DNA of 34,680 nt from Sphingomonadaceae bacterium. Its GTDB lineage: Bacteria > Pseudomonadota > Alphaproteobacteria > Sphingomonadales > Sphingomonadaceae. Shown piece after piece: positions 1-8,718 of this stretch; within the stretch, counting starts at the first letter, position 1; every line of letters begins with the position of its first letter. The notes beneath the pieces were generated by a model that was given only the letters and a program-made list of their open reading frames with translations, had not been told where the DNA came from and ran no database searches. Both the position numbers and the translations under genes were made by a program. The DNA is taken from contig RFZB01000010.1 in NCBI GenBank assembly GCA_009920915.1, positions 1 through 34,680 on the forward strand. The letters are read 5' to 3'.

Positions 1-1
1 A

Positions 2-580
2 CTGGATATTCAGCCAATGCCGCAACTTAGGATGCGGGCCACAGTCTTTACCAACCAACTGCGCGACGCGATTGGCAATGTTACGCTTGCCAATGGGCCA
101 GGCGTCTTTCCCGGCGTTGGGCAAGTGACAGGCGCGTATCGGCAACGGCTGAACCTTGACGCGGTTGCGAGCAAGGGGCTTGAGCTTGACGCCCGCTATA
201 AGGCGGGTGCCTGGTCGCTGTCTGCCAGCTATGCCTTCACCAATGCGCGCGTGCGTGCAACTGGCGCCGCCCGAGCCTTACAGGGTTTGCGCCCGGCCCA
301 AACGCCGCGGCACATGGCCAGCGCGACGCTTGGCTGGCGCACATTATCGCTCACCACGCGCTATGTATCTGCCCAGTTTGAAGATGATGCCAATAACCGC
401 CGCCTACGCGATGCGGTGACCCTGGATGCGCTGGCCAGCCTGCCGCTCAGCCCAGGCCTATCCGTCTTTGTCCGCGGCGAAAACATTGCCAATGCGCGCG
501 TGGAAACAGCGCTGAGCGCCGCTGCCATTGTCGAACGCGCCACACCGCGCACCCTGTGGCTGGGCCTGCGGCTGAACTAA
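2..580 (+). CDS. TonB-dependent receptor, C-terminal part (5' end lies outside the window)
   Basis: Open frame reaches the window edge; beta-barrel-like C-terminus (LELDARYKAGAWSLSASYAFTNARVR ... FVRGENIANARVETA ... TPRTLWLGLRLN). Confidence 0.8.
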   Translation: MDIQPMPQLRMRATVFTNQLRDAIGNVTLANGPGVFPGVGQVTGAYRQRLNLDAVASKGLELDARYKAGAWSLSASYAFTNARVRATGAARALQGLRPAQTPRHMASATLGWRTLSLTTRYVSAQFEDDANNRRLRDAVTLDALASLPLSPGLSVFVRGENIANARVETALSAAAIVERATPRTLWLGLRLN

Positions 581-586
581 GCGACG

Positions 587-618
587 AAAAAAGGGCCGAC
601 ACGTTGCCGTGCCGGCCC
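587..618 (-). terminator. Rho-independent terminator downstream of amtB
   Basis: 11-bp stem with one mismatch, gggccgacacg/cgtgccggccc (593-603/608-618), loop ttgc, followed on the minus strand by TTTTTT (plus aaaaaa 587-592). Confidence 0.8.
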
Positions 619-707
619 AGTCAGGTTCGCAGGTGGAACCCAGTGAGAGAAGCCGCGCGCTGGGAGAGGAGGGTGCAGCGGCTTCCCAAGCTTGTGAACG
701 GGGTGGC

Positions 708-2114
708 TTAATAATTGTAAGCACGTTCCCCATGGCTGGAGAGGTCCAGCCCTTCGCGTTCGGCATCTTCGCTGGGGCGCAGACCGAAGATCTTGTCGAG
801 CACGAAGAACAGCACCGCAGACCCAAGACCTGACCAGAGCAGGGTCAAAGCAACGGCCTTAATCTGCGTGACCAGCTGGCCCGCCATGTCATAGGTGCCG
901 GCAACGGCTGGGAAGACAGTGTAATCAAGGAAGCCCTGACCACCCAGCGCAGGATCAGCCACAATGGCTGTGCCAATCGCGCCGACAATGCCGCCCACGC
1001 AGTGCACGCCAAAGACGTCCAACGTATCGTCATATTTCAGCTTGTTCTTCACCACGGCGACGAAGAGGTAGCAGATCGGCGAGACAGCAAGGCCCAGCAA
1101 AATGGCCGTCATGGGCGCTGCAAAGCCCGAGGCGGGCGTAATGGCAACCAGGCCGGCAACAGCACCTGTCACAGCCCCCAACAGCGACGGACGGCCATGA
1201 TGGATTTGTTCCACAATCGCCCAGCTGACAGCGGCGGCGGCCGTTGCGACGAAGGTGTTGACAAAGGCCAGGGCTGCCAAGCCATTGGCTTCCAGATTAG
1301 AGCCAGCGTTAAAGCCGAACCAACCCACCCACAGCAACGAGGCGCCAATCATTGTCATCGTCAGCGAATGCGGCGGTGTCGCCTCGCGGCCATAGCCAAT
1401 GCGCTTGCCAATCATCAGACAGCCGACAAGCCCTGCGATGCCTGCATTGATGTGGACCACCGTGCCGCCAGCAAAGTCCAGCGCGCCCATGCCCCACAGC
1501 AGACCGGTATCGGTGGGCGTATCCGGCAAGAAATCTGGGCCAGACCAGTACCAAACCATGTGCGCGATCGGGAAATAGACAATTGTCAGCCACGCCACGA
1601 CAAACAGCATCAGCGGCGTGAACTTAATCCGCTCAGCAAAGGCGCCCACAATGAGGGCGGGCGTGATGCAGGCGAACGTCATCTGGAAGGCGATAAACGC
1701 ATATTCCGGAATATAGACATTGTTCGAGAAGGTGGCGGCCAATGTTGTGGCATCCACGCCTTGCAAGAACAGCTTTGAGAAGCCGCCAATATAAGGCGAT
1801 CCGCTGGTGAAGGAGAGGCTATAGCCCCAGCTGACCCAGACCAGAGCCGCAATCGACACAATCATGAAGACTTGCATCAACAGGCTGAGCATATTCTTGG
1901 TCCGCACCAAGCCCCCGTAAAACAGGGCGAGCGCGGGAATGGACATCAGCAAGACCAAGGCAGACGAAATCAACATCCATGTTGTGTCTCCCTTATCAAC
2001 CATGCTGGCCATTTGTTCGGCGCTGGGCGCCTTAATTGGCCCTGTCTGGGCCAGCGCAGGGGCAGTGGCGAGCAATGTCGCGGCCCCGGCAATCCATGTT
2101 GTAAATTTGGTCAT
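708..2114 (-). CDS. amtB: Ammonium transporter (Amt family)
   Basis: 468 aa with signal peptide and Amt signatures (FYGGLVRTKNMLS, DFAGGTVVHINAG, DVFGVHCVGGIVGAIGT); directly downstream of glnK. Confidence 0.95.
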   Translation of the reverse strand: MTKFTTWIAGAATLLATAPALAQTGPIKAPSAEQMASMVDKGDTTWMLISSALVLLMSIPALALFYGGLVRTKNMLSLLMQVFMIVSIAALVWVSWGYSLSFTSGSPYIGGFSKLFLQGVDATTLAATFSNNVYIPEYAFIAFQMTFACITPALIVGAFAERIKFTPLMLFVVAWLTIVYFPIAHMVWYWSGPDFLPDTPTDTGLLWGMGALDFAGGTVVHINAGIAGLVGCLMIGKRIGYGREATPPHSLTMTMIGASLLWVGWFGFNAGSNLEANGLAALAFVNTFVATAAAAVSWAIVEQIHHGRPSLLGAVTGAVAGLVAITPASGFAAPMTAILLGLAVSPICYLFVAVVKNKLKYDDTLDVFGVHCVGGIVGAIGTAIVADPALGGQGFLDYTVFPAVAGTYDMAGQLVTQIKAVALTLLWSGLGSAVLFFVLDKIFGLRPSEDAEREGLDLSSHGERAYNY

Positions 2115-2132
2115 AAGTCCCCTGCTTGATCT

Positions 2133-2471
2133 TTAGAGTGCGACCGAGCCCGTCTCTCCCGTGCGGATGCGCACCGCAGCGCCGAGATCGAGCATGAAAA
2201 TTTTACCGTCTCCAATGGAGCCCGTGTTGGCGGCTTGCTGGATGGCTTCCAGCGCGCGATCGGCGACGGCATCGTCGCACGCGACCTCTACCTTCACCTT
2301 GGGCACCATGTTGGTCGAATATTCCGCGCCGCGGTAAATTTCGGTTTGGCCCTTTTGGCGGCCAAAGCCTTTGACTTCGGTGATGGTCATGCCAGTGACG
2401 CCCAGCGCAGTCAGCGCCTCGCGGACATCGTCCAGCTTGAATGGTTTGATGATGGCGATGATCAGTTTCAT
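2133..2471 (-). CDS. glnK: P-II family nitrogen regulatory protein
   Basis: MKLIIAIIKPFKLDDVREAL ... GRQKGQTEIYRGAEYSTNMVPKVK; T-loop tyrosine present. The ORF-track start is too long; ATG at 2471 is preceded by an AAGGGGG-type RBS. Confidence 0.93.
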   Translation of the reverse strand: MKLIIAIIKPFKLDDVREALTALGVTGMTITEVKGFGRQKGQTEIYRGAEYSTNMVPKVKVEVACDDAVADRALEAIQQAANTGSIGDGKIFMLDLGAAVRIRTGETGSVAL

Positions 2472-2504
2472 TGGACCCCCTTGGACTTGGTCAACAAAGG
2501 GATC

Positions 2505-2521
2505 AGCAAAGGCCGTGCCAG
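2505..2521 (-). promoter_or_regulatory. Sigma-54 (-24/-12) promoter for glnK-amtB
   Basis: Minus strand reads CTGGCACGGCCTTTGCT and matches YTGGCACGrNNNTTGCW at every defined position; GG and GC separated by 10 nt. Confidence 0.85.
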
Positions 2522-2665
2522 TTTGCCAGAAACGACAGAATTTCAGTGGTTTAAAGGGTGATTTGGGTCCGTGTGCCCAGACGGAGACCATAAGGACTGC
2601 CTGATTTCGGGGCAGGCGGGTGCAACTGCCTAAATTTTAAGCAGATTGAATATGGCGCGTGCAAC

Positions 2666-2693
2666 AAAAAAGGGCGGCCCAAATGGACCGCCC
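2666..2693 (-). terminator. Rho-independent terminator downstream of rplL
   Basis: gggcggcc..ggaccgccc hairpin with minus-strand U tract (plus aaaaaa 2666-2671). Confidence 0.8.
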
Positions 2694-2719
2694 TCTTCTT
2701 AATCGCAAACGCGCGAAGC

Positions 2720-3097
2720 TTACTTGACTTCGACCTGAGCGCCAGCGCCTTCGAGCTGGGCCTTGACCTTGTCAGCTTCGTCCTTGCTCACGCCTTCCTT
2801 CAGGGCCTTCGGAGCCGACTCAACCAGAGCCTTGGCTTCGGTCAGACCCAGGCCGGTGATGGCGCGGACTTCCTTAATGACAGCAATCTTGTTGCCGCCA
2901 TCGCCAACGAGAATGACGTCAAATTCCGACTTTTCGTCAGCAGCCGGAGCAGCGCCACCGCCAGCAGCAGGTGCTGCAACAGCCACAGCAGCAGCAGCCG
3001 AAACGCCCCACTTTTCTTCGAGAAGCTTCGAAAGTTCAGCAGCTTCCAGAACGGTCAGAGCCGAAAGGTCATCAACGATTTTGTTCAAATCAGCCAT
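2720..3097 (-). CDS. rplL: 50S ribosomal protein L7/L12
   Basis: [47 protein letters not shown] ... [12 protein letters not shown]. Confidence 0.97.
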   Translation of the reverse strand: MADLNKIVDDLSALTVLEAAELSKLLEEKWGVSAAAAVAVAAPAAGGGAAPAADEKSEFDVILVGDGGNKIAVIKEVRAITGLGLTEAKALVESAPKALKEGVSKDEADKVKAQLEGAGAQVEVK

Positions 3098-3154
3098 TTT
3101 AAGTCTCCAAATTGCGGGGTCAGTGCCCGCATGAGTTTCAATTGAGTGTCAAAA

Positions 3155-3667
3155 TTAGGCGGCCTTGGCGCCATATGCGCCAAAGACACGCGCCAGCTGC
3201 GCAGCCGGTGCACCAACAACCTGAGCAACCTTGGTCGCGGGTGCCTGTACAAGGCCCACGAGCTTGGCGCGCAGTTCATCAAGCGACGGCAGCGAGGCCA
3301 GAGCCTTCACACCATTTGCATCCAGGACCTGAGAGCCCATTGCCCCGCCGACAATTTCAAGTTTGTCAGTGGTCTTGGCAAATTCGACGATGATCTTGGC
3401 AGCGGCGACCGGATCGATCGAGCTGCTAAGTGCCGTCGGACCGGTCAGCAGATCGCTGATGCCGGCATAAGGCGTGTCCACAGAAGCAAGCTTGGCGAGA
3501 CGGTTCTTAGCAACCTTATAGCTGGCCCCGGCCTCACGCATCTTCCCACGAAGCTCTGTCGACTGTGCAACAGTAAGCCCCAGGTTGCGGGTAACAACAA
3601 CTACCCCAACCTCGTTGAAGACGCTCTTGAGTTCGGCGACAGCATCGGCCTTTTGAGCACGATCCAT
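3155..3667 (-). CDS. rplJ: 50S ribosomal protein L10
   Basis: [61 protein letters not shown]; start trimmed to ATG 3667. Confidence 0.95.
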   Translation of the reverse strand: MDRAQKADAVAELKSVFNEVGVVVVTRNLGLTVAQSTELRGKMREAGASYKVAKNRLAKLASVDTPYAGISDLLTGPTALSSSIDPVAAAKIIVEFAKTTDKLEIVGGAMGSQVLDANGVKALASLPSLDELRAKLVGLVQAPATKVAQVVGAPAAQLARVFGAYGAKAA

Positions 3668-3900
3668 GCCATTCTCCTTCAACATTCGGCTTGCGGCCCA
3701 TCCGCAAACCGGGTGGTTCCGCACCTCTGCAAAACAAAGGCACGCAACCAATTGTCCGTGGGGAATGGCAGTCTCTTTTGGAGACCAAAAAAATCCATGT
3801 CCCCGTCTAGGCAGGCAATTAAGAAGGGCAAAATCCCTTCACCTGCTGTCTCGGACGGTCGAACCGACCCATGGGCCGATTCTGTCTTGCAGGGGCGCCT
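3668..3900 (-). promoter_or_regulatory. Putative rplJ (L10) mRNA leader region
   Basis: 261-nt gap between rplA and rplJ, where L10-leader autoregulation typically sits; contains short stems such as gtctc-ttttg-gagac (about 3771-3785). Motif not verified by a covariance model. Confidence 0.4.
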
Positions 3901-3928
3901 CTAGAGCAACCCCTTGCAAAATTCAAAA

Positions 3929-4627
3929 TCAGGCAGCGCCGATTTCGGCCACGTCGAGCTTGATGCCCGGGCCCATTGACGAGCTGATGGCGGCCTTGCG
4001 CAAATATTTGCCCTTGGCACCCGACGGCTTGGCCTTGATGACAGCATCGACCAGCGCATCAAAATTGGCGCGCAGATCTTCTGCCGAGAACGAAGCCTTG
4101 CCAATGCCCGAGTGAATGATACCGGCCTTTTCGACACGATATTCCACTTGGCCGCCCTTGGCGTCCTTCACAGCTTGGCCGACATTCGGCGTCACTGTGC
4201 CCAGCTTCGGGTTCGGCATCATGCCCTTGGGGCCGAGGATCTTGGCAACGCGGCCAACCATGCCCATCATGTCGGGCGTGGCAATGCAGCGGTCAAAATC
4301 GATATTGCCGTTGGTGATGGCGTCGATCAGGTCTTCCGCACCCACCACGTCAGCGCCAGCTGCGCGGGCTTCGTCGGCCTTGGCATCCTTGGCGAACACA
4401 GCGACACGCACCGTCTTACCCGTGCCCTTGGGCAGCGAGACAACGCCGCGGACCATCTGGTCTGCGTGACGCGGATCAACGCCGAGGTTCAGCGCAACTT
4501 CAATGGTTTCGTCAAACTTGGCCGTCGCGTGCTCTTTCACAAGCGCGATGGCTTCGCTGACGCCGTACAGCTTGTCGCCATCAATTGCAGCGGCGAGCTT
4601 CTTTGCTTTTTTGCTCTGGAACGCCAT
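3929..4627 (-). CDS. rplA: 50S ribosomal protein L1
   Basis: [78 protein letters not shown]. Confidence 0.97.
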   Translation of the reverse strand: MAFQSKKAKKLAAAIDGDKLYGVSEAIALVKEHATAKFDETIEVALNLGVDPRHADQMVRGVVSLPKGTGKTVRVAVFAKDAKADEARAAGADVVGAEDLIDAITNGNIDFDRCIATPDMMGMVGRVAKILGPKGMMPNPKLGTVTPNVGQAVKDAKGGQVEYRVEKAGIIHSGIGKASFSAEDLRANFDALVDAVIKAKPSGAKGKYLRKAAISSSMGPGIKLDVAEIGAA

Positions 4628-4630
4628 GGA

Positions 4631-5062
4631 TTAACCCTCCACCACTTCGAGGCCCATCGAACGGGCAGAGCCTTCGATGATGCGCGTTGCTGCGTCGATA
4701 TCAGTTGCGTTCAGATCCTTCATCTTGGTCTGGGCAATTTCCGACAGCTTCGAACGGGCGATGGTCCCGATGACGGACTTACCAGGTTCCTTTGAACCCT
4801 TGTCCAGCTTGGCAGCCTTCTTGATCAAGAAGGTGGCCGGCGGCGTCTTGGTGACGAACGAAAAGCTGCGATCCGCATAGACGGTGATGACCGTCGGGAT
4901 CGGCATATTCTTTTCAAGATCGCTGGTTGCAGCGTTGAACGCCTTACAGAATTCCATGATGTTCACACCGCGCTGACCCAGAGCCGGGCCAATTGGCGGT
5001 GAGGGATTGGCGGCGCCCGCGGGCACCTGGAGCTTGATATAGCCCTCAATCTTCTTAGCCAT
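4631..5062 (-). CDS. rplK: 50S ribosomal protein L11
   Basis: [46 protein letters not shown]. Confidence 0.97.
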   Translation of the reverse strand: MAKKIEGYIKLQVPAGAANPSPPIGPALGQRGVNIMEFCKAFNAATSDLEKNMPIPTVITVYADRSFSFVTKTPPATFLIKKAAKLDKGSKEPGKSVIGTIARSKLSEIAQTKMKDLNATDIDAATRIIEGSARSMGLEVVEG

Positions 5063-5136
5063 TGTTTCTCACTCTCTTTCAAGTTTAGCGGTTCAAACGG
5101 GGCAAGCCCCTCCCGCGGATGCACGCCTAAAAGGCG

Positions 5137-5673
5137 TTACTTCATGCGCTCGACTTGTTCGAACTCGAGTTCGACGGGAGTCGGACGCCCAAAGATGGAT
5201 ACAGACACCTTGACGCGGCCCTTGTCGAAATCCAACTCTTCGACAAGACCATTGAAGCTTGCAAACGGGCCTTCCAGCACTTTGACCTGATCGCCAATTT
5301 CGTAATCGACGCGGATTTGCTGCTTGGGCGCGGCGGCGGCTTCTTCTTTGGTGTTCAAAATGCGGGCGGCTTCCGCTTCGCTAATCGCCTGTGGCTTGCC
5401 GCTTGAGCCCAGAAAGCCCGTGACCTTGGGCTGATTCTTGATGAGGTGATAGACATCATCCGTCATCTTCAGCTTCGCCAGCACATAGCCGGGGAAGAAT
5501 TTGCGTTCGGACTGAACCTTCTTGCCACGGCGAATCTCAGTGACGGTTTCCGTCGGGACTTCCACGGCATCCACCAGCGCCTCAAGGCCAAGGCGTTCCG
5601 CGTCCGCAAGAATGGCGTCGCGAACCTTGTTCTCAAAGCCCGAATAGGCGTGAATGATATACCAGCGTGACAT
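5137..5673 (-). CDS. nusG: Transcription termination/antitermination protein NusG
   Basis: MSRWYIIHAYSGFENKVRDAI ... FFPGYVLAKLKMTDDVYHLIKNQPKVTGFLG, KOW region VKVLEGPFASFNGLVEELD. Confidence 0.97.
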   Translation of the reverse strand: MSRWYIIHAYSGFENKVRDAILADAERLGLEALVDAVEVPTETVTEIRRGKKVQSERKFFPGYVLAKLKMTDDVYHLIKNQPKVTGFLGSSGKPQAISEAEAARILNTKEEAAAAPKQQIRVDYEIGDQVKVLEGPFASFNGLVEELDFDKGRVKVSVSIFGRPTPVELEFEQVERMK

Positions 5674-5692
5674 GCCTGTTCTTTTCTGTCCG

Positions 5693-5890
5693 TCAGGAAG
5701 CGAGCGCGAGCAGCGACTTTACGATCCAGCTGAACACCGAATCGACACCCAGGAAGAACAAGCCGAGAATCGACGTCATGATGATGACCATCACCACCGT
5801 CATTCCGGTTTCACGGCTGGTCGGCCAAGCAACTTTCGCTGTTTCGGCCCGGACTTGCCGGATAAATTCACCTGGGCTGGTCTTTGCCAT
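5693..5890 (-). CDS. secE: Preprotein translocase subunit SecE
   Basis: MAKTSPGEFIRQVRAETAKVAWPTSRETGMTVVMVIIMTSILGLFFLGVDSVFSWIVKSLLALAS; ORF-track start trimmed. Confidence 0.93.
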   Translation of the reverse strand: MAKTSPGEFIRQVRAETAKVAWPTSRETGMTVVMVIIMTSILGLFFLGVDSVFSWIVKSLLALAS

Positions 5891-6074
5891 AAACCCGTTT
5901 TCCATCCTAAAATCGGTTTTCCGCCAACAGGTCCGCCGCCGGAAAATCCGGCCAAAACGAAAACCCTGATGTCGGGATGGGTCGCCTTTAGGCAGGTTTG
6001 CGCGAAAACGCAAGCGGTGCGTGGGGTTCAACCGTGCAAGATGGCGGCCAAAAAGCGCGGTCGAGTCGCGCATC

Positions 6075-6150
6075 TGGCAGGAGTGGAGGGACTCGAACCC
6101 ACGGCCCTCGGTTTTGGAGACCGATGCTCTACCAACTGAGCTACACTCCT
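6075..6150 (-). tRNA. tRNA-Trp (CCA anticodon)
   Basis: Minus strand AGGAGTGTAGCTCAGTTGGTAGAGCATCGGTCTCCAAAACCGAGGGCCGTGGGTTCGAGTCCCTCCACTCCTGCCA; full cloverleaf with encoded CCA end; adjacent to secE-nusG as in many bacteria. Confidence 0.95.
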
Positions 6151-6180
6151 ATGGCCAGGCGGCGCGCATAGCGAAGGCGG

Positions 6181-6212
6181 GGCGCGGGCGCAAGCAGCGC
6201 GTGGCCCGCGCC
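6181..6212 (-). terminator. Strong GC hairpin immediately 3' of the GGDEF/EAL gene (possible terminator without U tract)
   Basis: Perfect 9-bp inverted repeat GGCGCGGGC (6181-6189)/GCCCGCGCC (6204-6212), just past the stop codon at 6214; no clear U run. Confidence 0.4.
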
Positions 6213-6213
6213 T

Positions 6214-8631
6214 TCACGCGCGCCCCGACTTTGTGCCTTTTTGGCTGGTCGTCAGCTTTGGCGATGGGGTTGCCAACGGGTCTGGGATATCTGCGGCATC
6301 AATCCGCCCCGTGACATAGCCGCCCTGCATGAAGCGACAGCCAAGGCTCAGCGCAAGGCGGTATTCAGCTTCAGACTCAATGCCCTGCACAATCGGCGTA
6401 ATGCCCAGATTTTCCGCCAGCGTCACAATCGCACGCAGGCGGGCGGCACTTTCCCGATCTTTGCGCACCGCCGCACCAATCAGCTTTGGGTGGATGCGCA
6501 CTGTGGCAAAGGGCGATTGGCTCAAATGCCCCAAAGCCGAGGCTCCTGTGCCAAAATCTCCCAACGACAGGCGGACGCCCAGTTTATGCAGCGCCACAAG
6601 CGCGGCCCGCCCGGCAGGCCCCGCGCGCTGCAAGGTTGATTCTGCAATATCAAGCGTCAGCCGTTGTGCAGGCAACCCAGCTAGGCCCAAGGCTTGAACC
6701 AGCGATGGCACCAGGCTGGCATCCGTCATTTGTTCAGGCGCCAGGGAAAGGAACAAGCCTATATCCGCCCGCCAATCGGCGAGCCGACTGCAGGCTGTGC
6801 GCAAAGCCCAAAGGCCAATAGGCACAATCAACCCACTTTGGCGGGCAATTGGAAGAAATTTTTCGGGTGGCACGTTGCCCAAATCTGGGCTCGACCATTG
6901 GACGACCGCTTCGACATGCGCGACCTGATCTGCCTGCGCGTCACAAATGGGCAGATAACCCAGCTGAAATTCACGTTTGGCAAGGGCTGTTTGCAGCGCA
7001 ATCTGCGTCAAGCGGCGGGCCTCTGCATCGGCTTCAAACTGAAGCTCATAGCGGCGCACCCGGCCGCCGCCGCTGCTTTTGGATTGATAAAGTGCCAAGT
7101 CGGCAGACCGCACCAACATATCCGCCGTGCGCCCATCCCGCGGGGCTGTGGCAATACCAACACTGGCGCCAATCACCAATCGATGACGGTCCACATCATA
7201 GGGCTGGGACAGGCTTTCAACAATTTGTCGGGCGAATGTCTCAAGCCGGTCTGGCTGGCTGGAATCCCGCACAACCACGGCAAATTCGTCGCCACCCAGC
7301 CGTCCACACACGGCCTGTTCACTGGCCAAAGCACGCAACCGCTCTGCCACTTGCGCGAGCAGGCGGTCGCCAACGGGATGGCCCAAACTGTCATTCACGG
7401 ATTTAAAGCGATCAAGATCAATCATCAAAAATGCTGGCCGGGGGCCACCGGACAAACAGGCGCGCATCGCATGGTCCAGCGCTTCCATCAGATGCGCACG
7501 GTTGGGCAGGCTGGTCAGCGTGTCAAACCGCGCCATTCGGCTGATCCGATCGACAGACCGGTGCGCTTCCGTCACGTCAGAGCCAACACCCCGAAACCCT
7601 AAAAACCTGCCTGTGTCGTCAAAGCGCGGATAGGCTGACATTTCCCACCAATGGGTTTCGCCCGCAATATCCACTGGCAGCATCAAGCTGGCAAACCGCT
7701 CACGGTTGCGCAGCCGATCCGCCAAGAGCCTCAAATTTTCTGAGACTTCCCCTGTGTCCCACGCTTTGCCTGCCAATAAGGGCAAAAGCGGCTGGCCCTC
7801 TAAGTCATGGGCTGGGCGTTGCAACAAATCTGCCAAGCGCTTGGGCACCTTTGTCAATTGCCGGGCAGAATCGGTTTCCCAAATCCAATCCCCACCCGCC
7901 TCATCGCAATCTCGCATCAGCAGGCCCAACAGGGCACGCTTTTCGGTCAAGGCAAGATGCGCAGCTTGGCGCAAAATCAGGCTGCGGCTTTGGGTGATGC
8001 AGCTCCATAGCATCGCCAGAGAAAAGGCCGCAGTGGTCATCGCCAGCACGCGCAAGCCATGCATCAGCATCATCATACATAGGCTCATTCCCAGCAGCAG
8101 CACACAGCTGGCCAAGGCCAAGGGCAACGCGGCCAAGGTAACCGTTAGTCCCGCCATCAACGCAGTCATCGTCGCCCAAATGCCCACGACCTGCATCAAC
8201 GGGGCGCCAAGCCCAAAGATCAGCGGCACCAGCGCCCATGCGACTGTGCTTAAGGCCCCCAATCGGGTTTCTCGCCGCAGGATATGCGGGGCCTGGTCTG
8301 CAAGCGGTTGTGGCATAGCAACGCGGGCCAGCAGGCTGAGCATTGAAGGGGCCAGCGTAACCAACAACCATAATAGCAAGCTGGGCTGGAGGAGGCGCCC
8401 ATCTAGCAAAAGAACAAGCAAAATGGCGCACAGGCTTTGCAAACCAAAGCGCATCGGCGCCATCTGGCGCAGCACATCTGATTGAAATGCGCGAAGGCCG
8501 GGCGCCGCTCTGCCTCCCCCATCGTCCTGCCCAAAAACAAGCGCCCATTCTGTATCCGCGTATAAGCGGGCCCAAAAAGACGGTCGGTTGGGCTTTGTCT
8601 GAGACAGGAGGGAAGAGGCAGTATCAATCAC
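6214..8631 (-). CDS. Membrane-anchored GGDEF (diguanylate cyclase) protein with PAS-like region and degenerate EAL domain
   Basis: Several N-terminal hydrophobic segments; FDTLTSLPNRAHLMEALDHAM ... CGRLGGDEFAVVV; EAL-like VEAVVQWSSPDLGNVPPEKFLPIARQSGLIVPIGLWAL ... GDFGTGASALGHL. Confidence 0.9.
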   Translation of the reverse strand: MIDTASSLLSQTKPNRPSFWARLYADTEWALVFGQDDGGGRAAPGLRAFQSDVLRQMAPMRFGLQSLCAILLVLLLDGRLLQPSLLLWLLVTLAPSMLSLLARVAMPQPLADQAPHILRRETRLGALSTVAWALVPLIFGLGAPLMQVVGIWATMTALMAGLTVTLAALPLALASCVLLLGMSLCMMMLMHGLRVLAMTTAAFSLAMLWSCITQSRSLILRQAAHLALTEKRALLGLLMRDCDEAGGDWIWETDSARQLTKVPKRLADLLQRPAHDLEGQPLLPLLAGKAWDTGEVSENLRLLADRLRNRERFASLMLPVDIAGETHWWEMSAYPRFDDTGRFLGFRGVGSDVTEAHRSVDRISRMARFDTLTSLPNRAHLMEALDHAMRACLSGGPRPAFLMIDLDRFKSVNDSLGHPVGDRLLAQVAERLRALASEQAVCGRLGGDEFAVVVRDSSQPDRLETFARQIVESLSQPYDVDRHRLVIGASVGIATAPRDGRTADMLVRSADLALYQSKSSGGGRVRRYELQFEADAEARRLTQIALQTALAKREFQLGYLPICDAQADQVAHVEAVVQWSSPDLGNVPPEKFLPIARQSGLIVPIGLWALRTACSRLADWRADIGLFLSLAPEQMTDASLVPSLVQALGLAGLPAQRLTLDIAESTLQRAGPAGRAALVALHKLGVRLSLGDFGTGASALGHLSQSPFATVRIHPKLIGAAVRKDRESAARLRAIVTLAENLGITPIVQGIESEAEYRLALSLGCRFMQGGYVTGRIDAADIPDPLATPSPKLTTSQKGTKSGRA

Positions 8632-8718
8632 ACACGGCCTCTAACCCGCCAAATGTTAGAGATCGGTAACCATCTGCCCCAGTTTTTATGCCCCGCCTCG
8701 CACGCGGGTTGATCCGAT

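Noticed and set aside
1002-1778. 258-aa plus-strand ORF antisense to amtB
   Set aside because: Composition (His/Arg/Gln-rich, no recognisable domain) is typical of an antisense shadow frame in a codon-biased gene.
3146-4795. Plus-strand ORFs (3146-3904, 3666-4115, 4112-4795) across the ribosomal protein genes
   Set aside because: Antisense to rplJ, rplA and rplK, which are unambiguous.
5125-5138. ACGCC-TAAAA-GGCGT hairpin at the nusG stop codon, considered as a terminator
   Set aside because: Short stem without a U tract inside a co-transcribed nusG-rplK operon.
6694-7602. 302-aa plus-strand ORF antisense to the GGDEF/EAL gene
   Set aside because: Shadow frame; the opposite strand carries clear GGDEF and EAL motifs.
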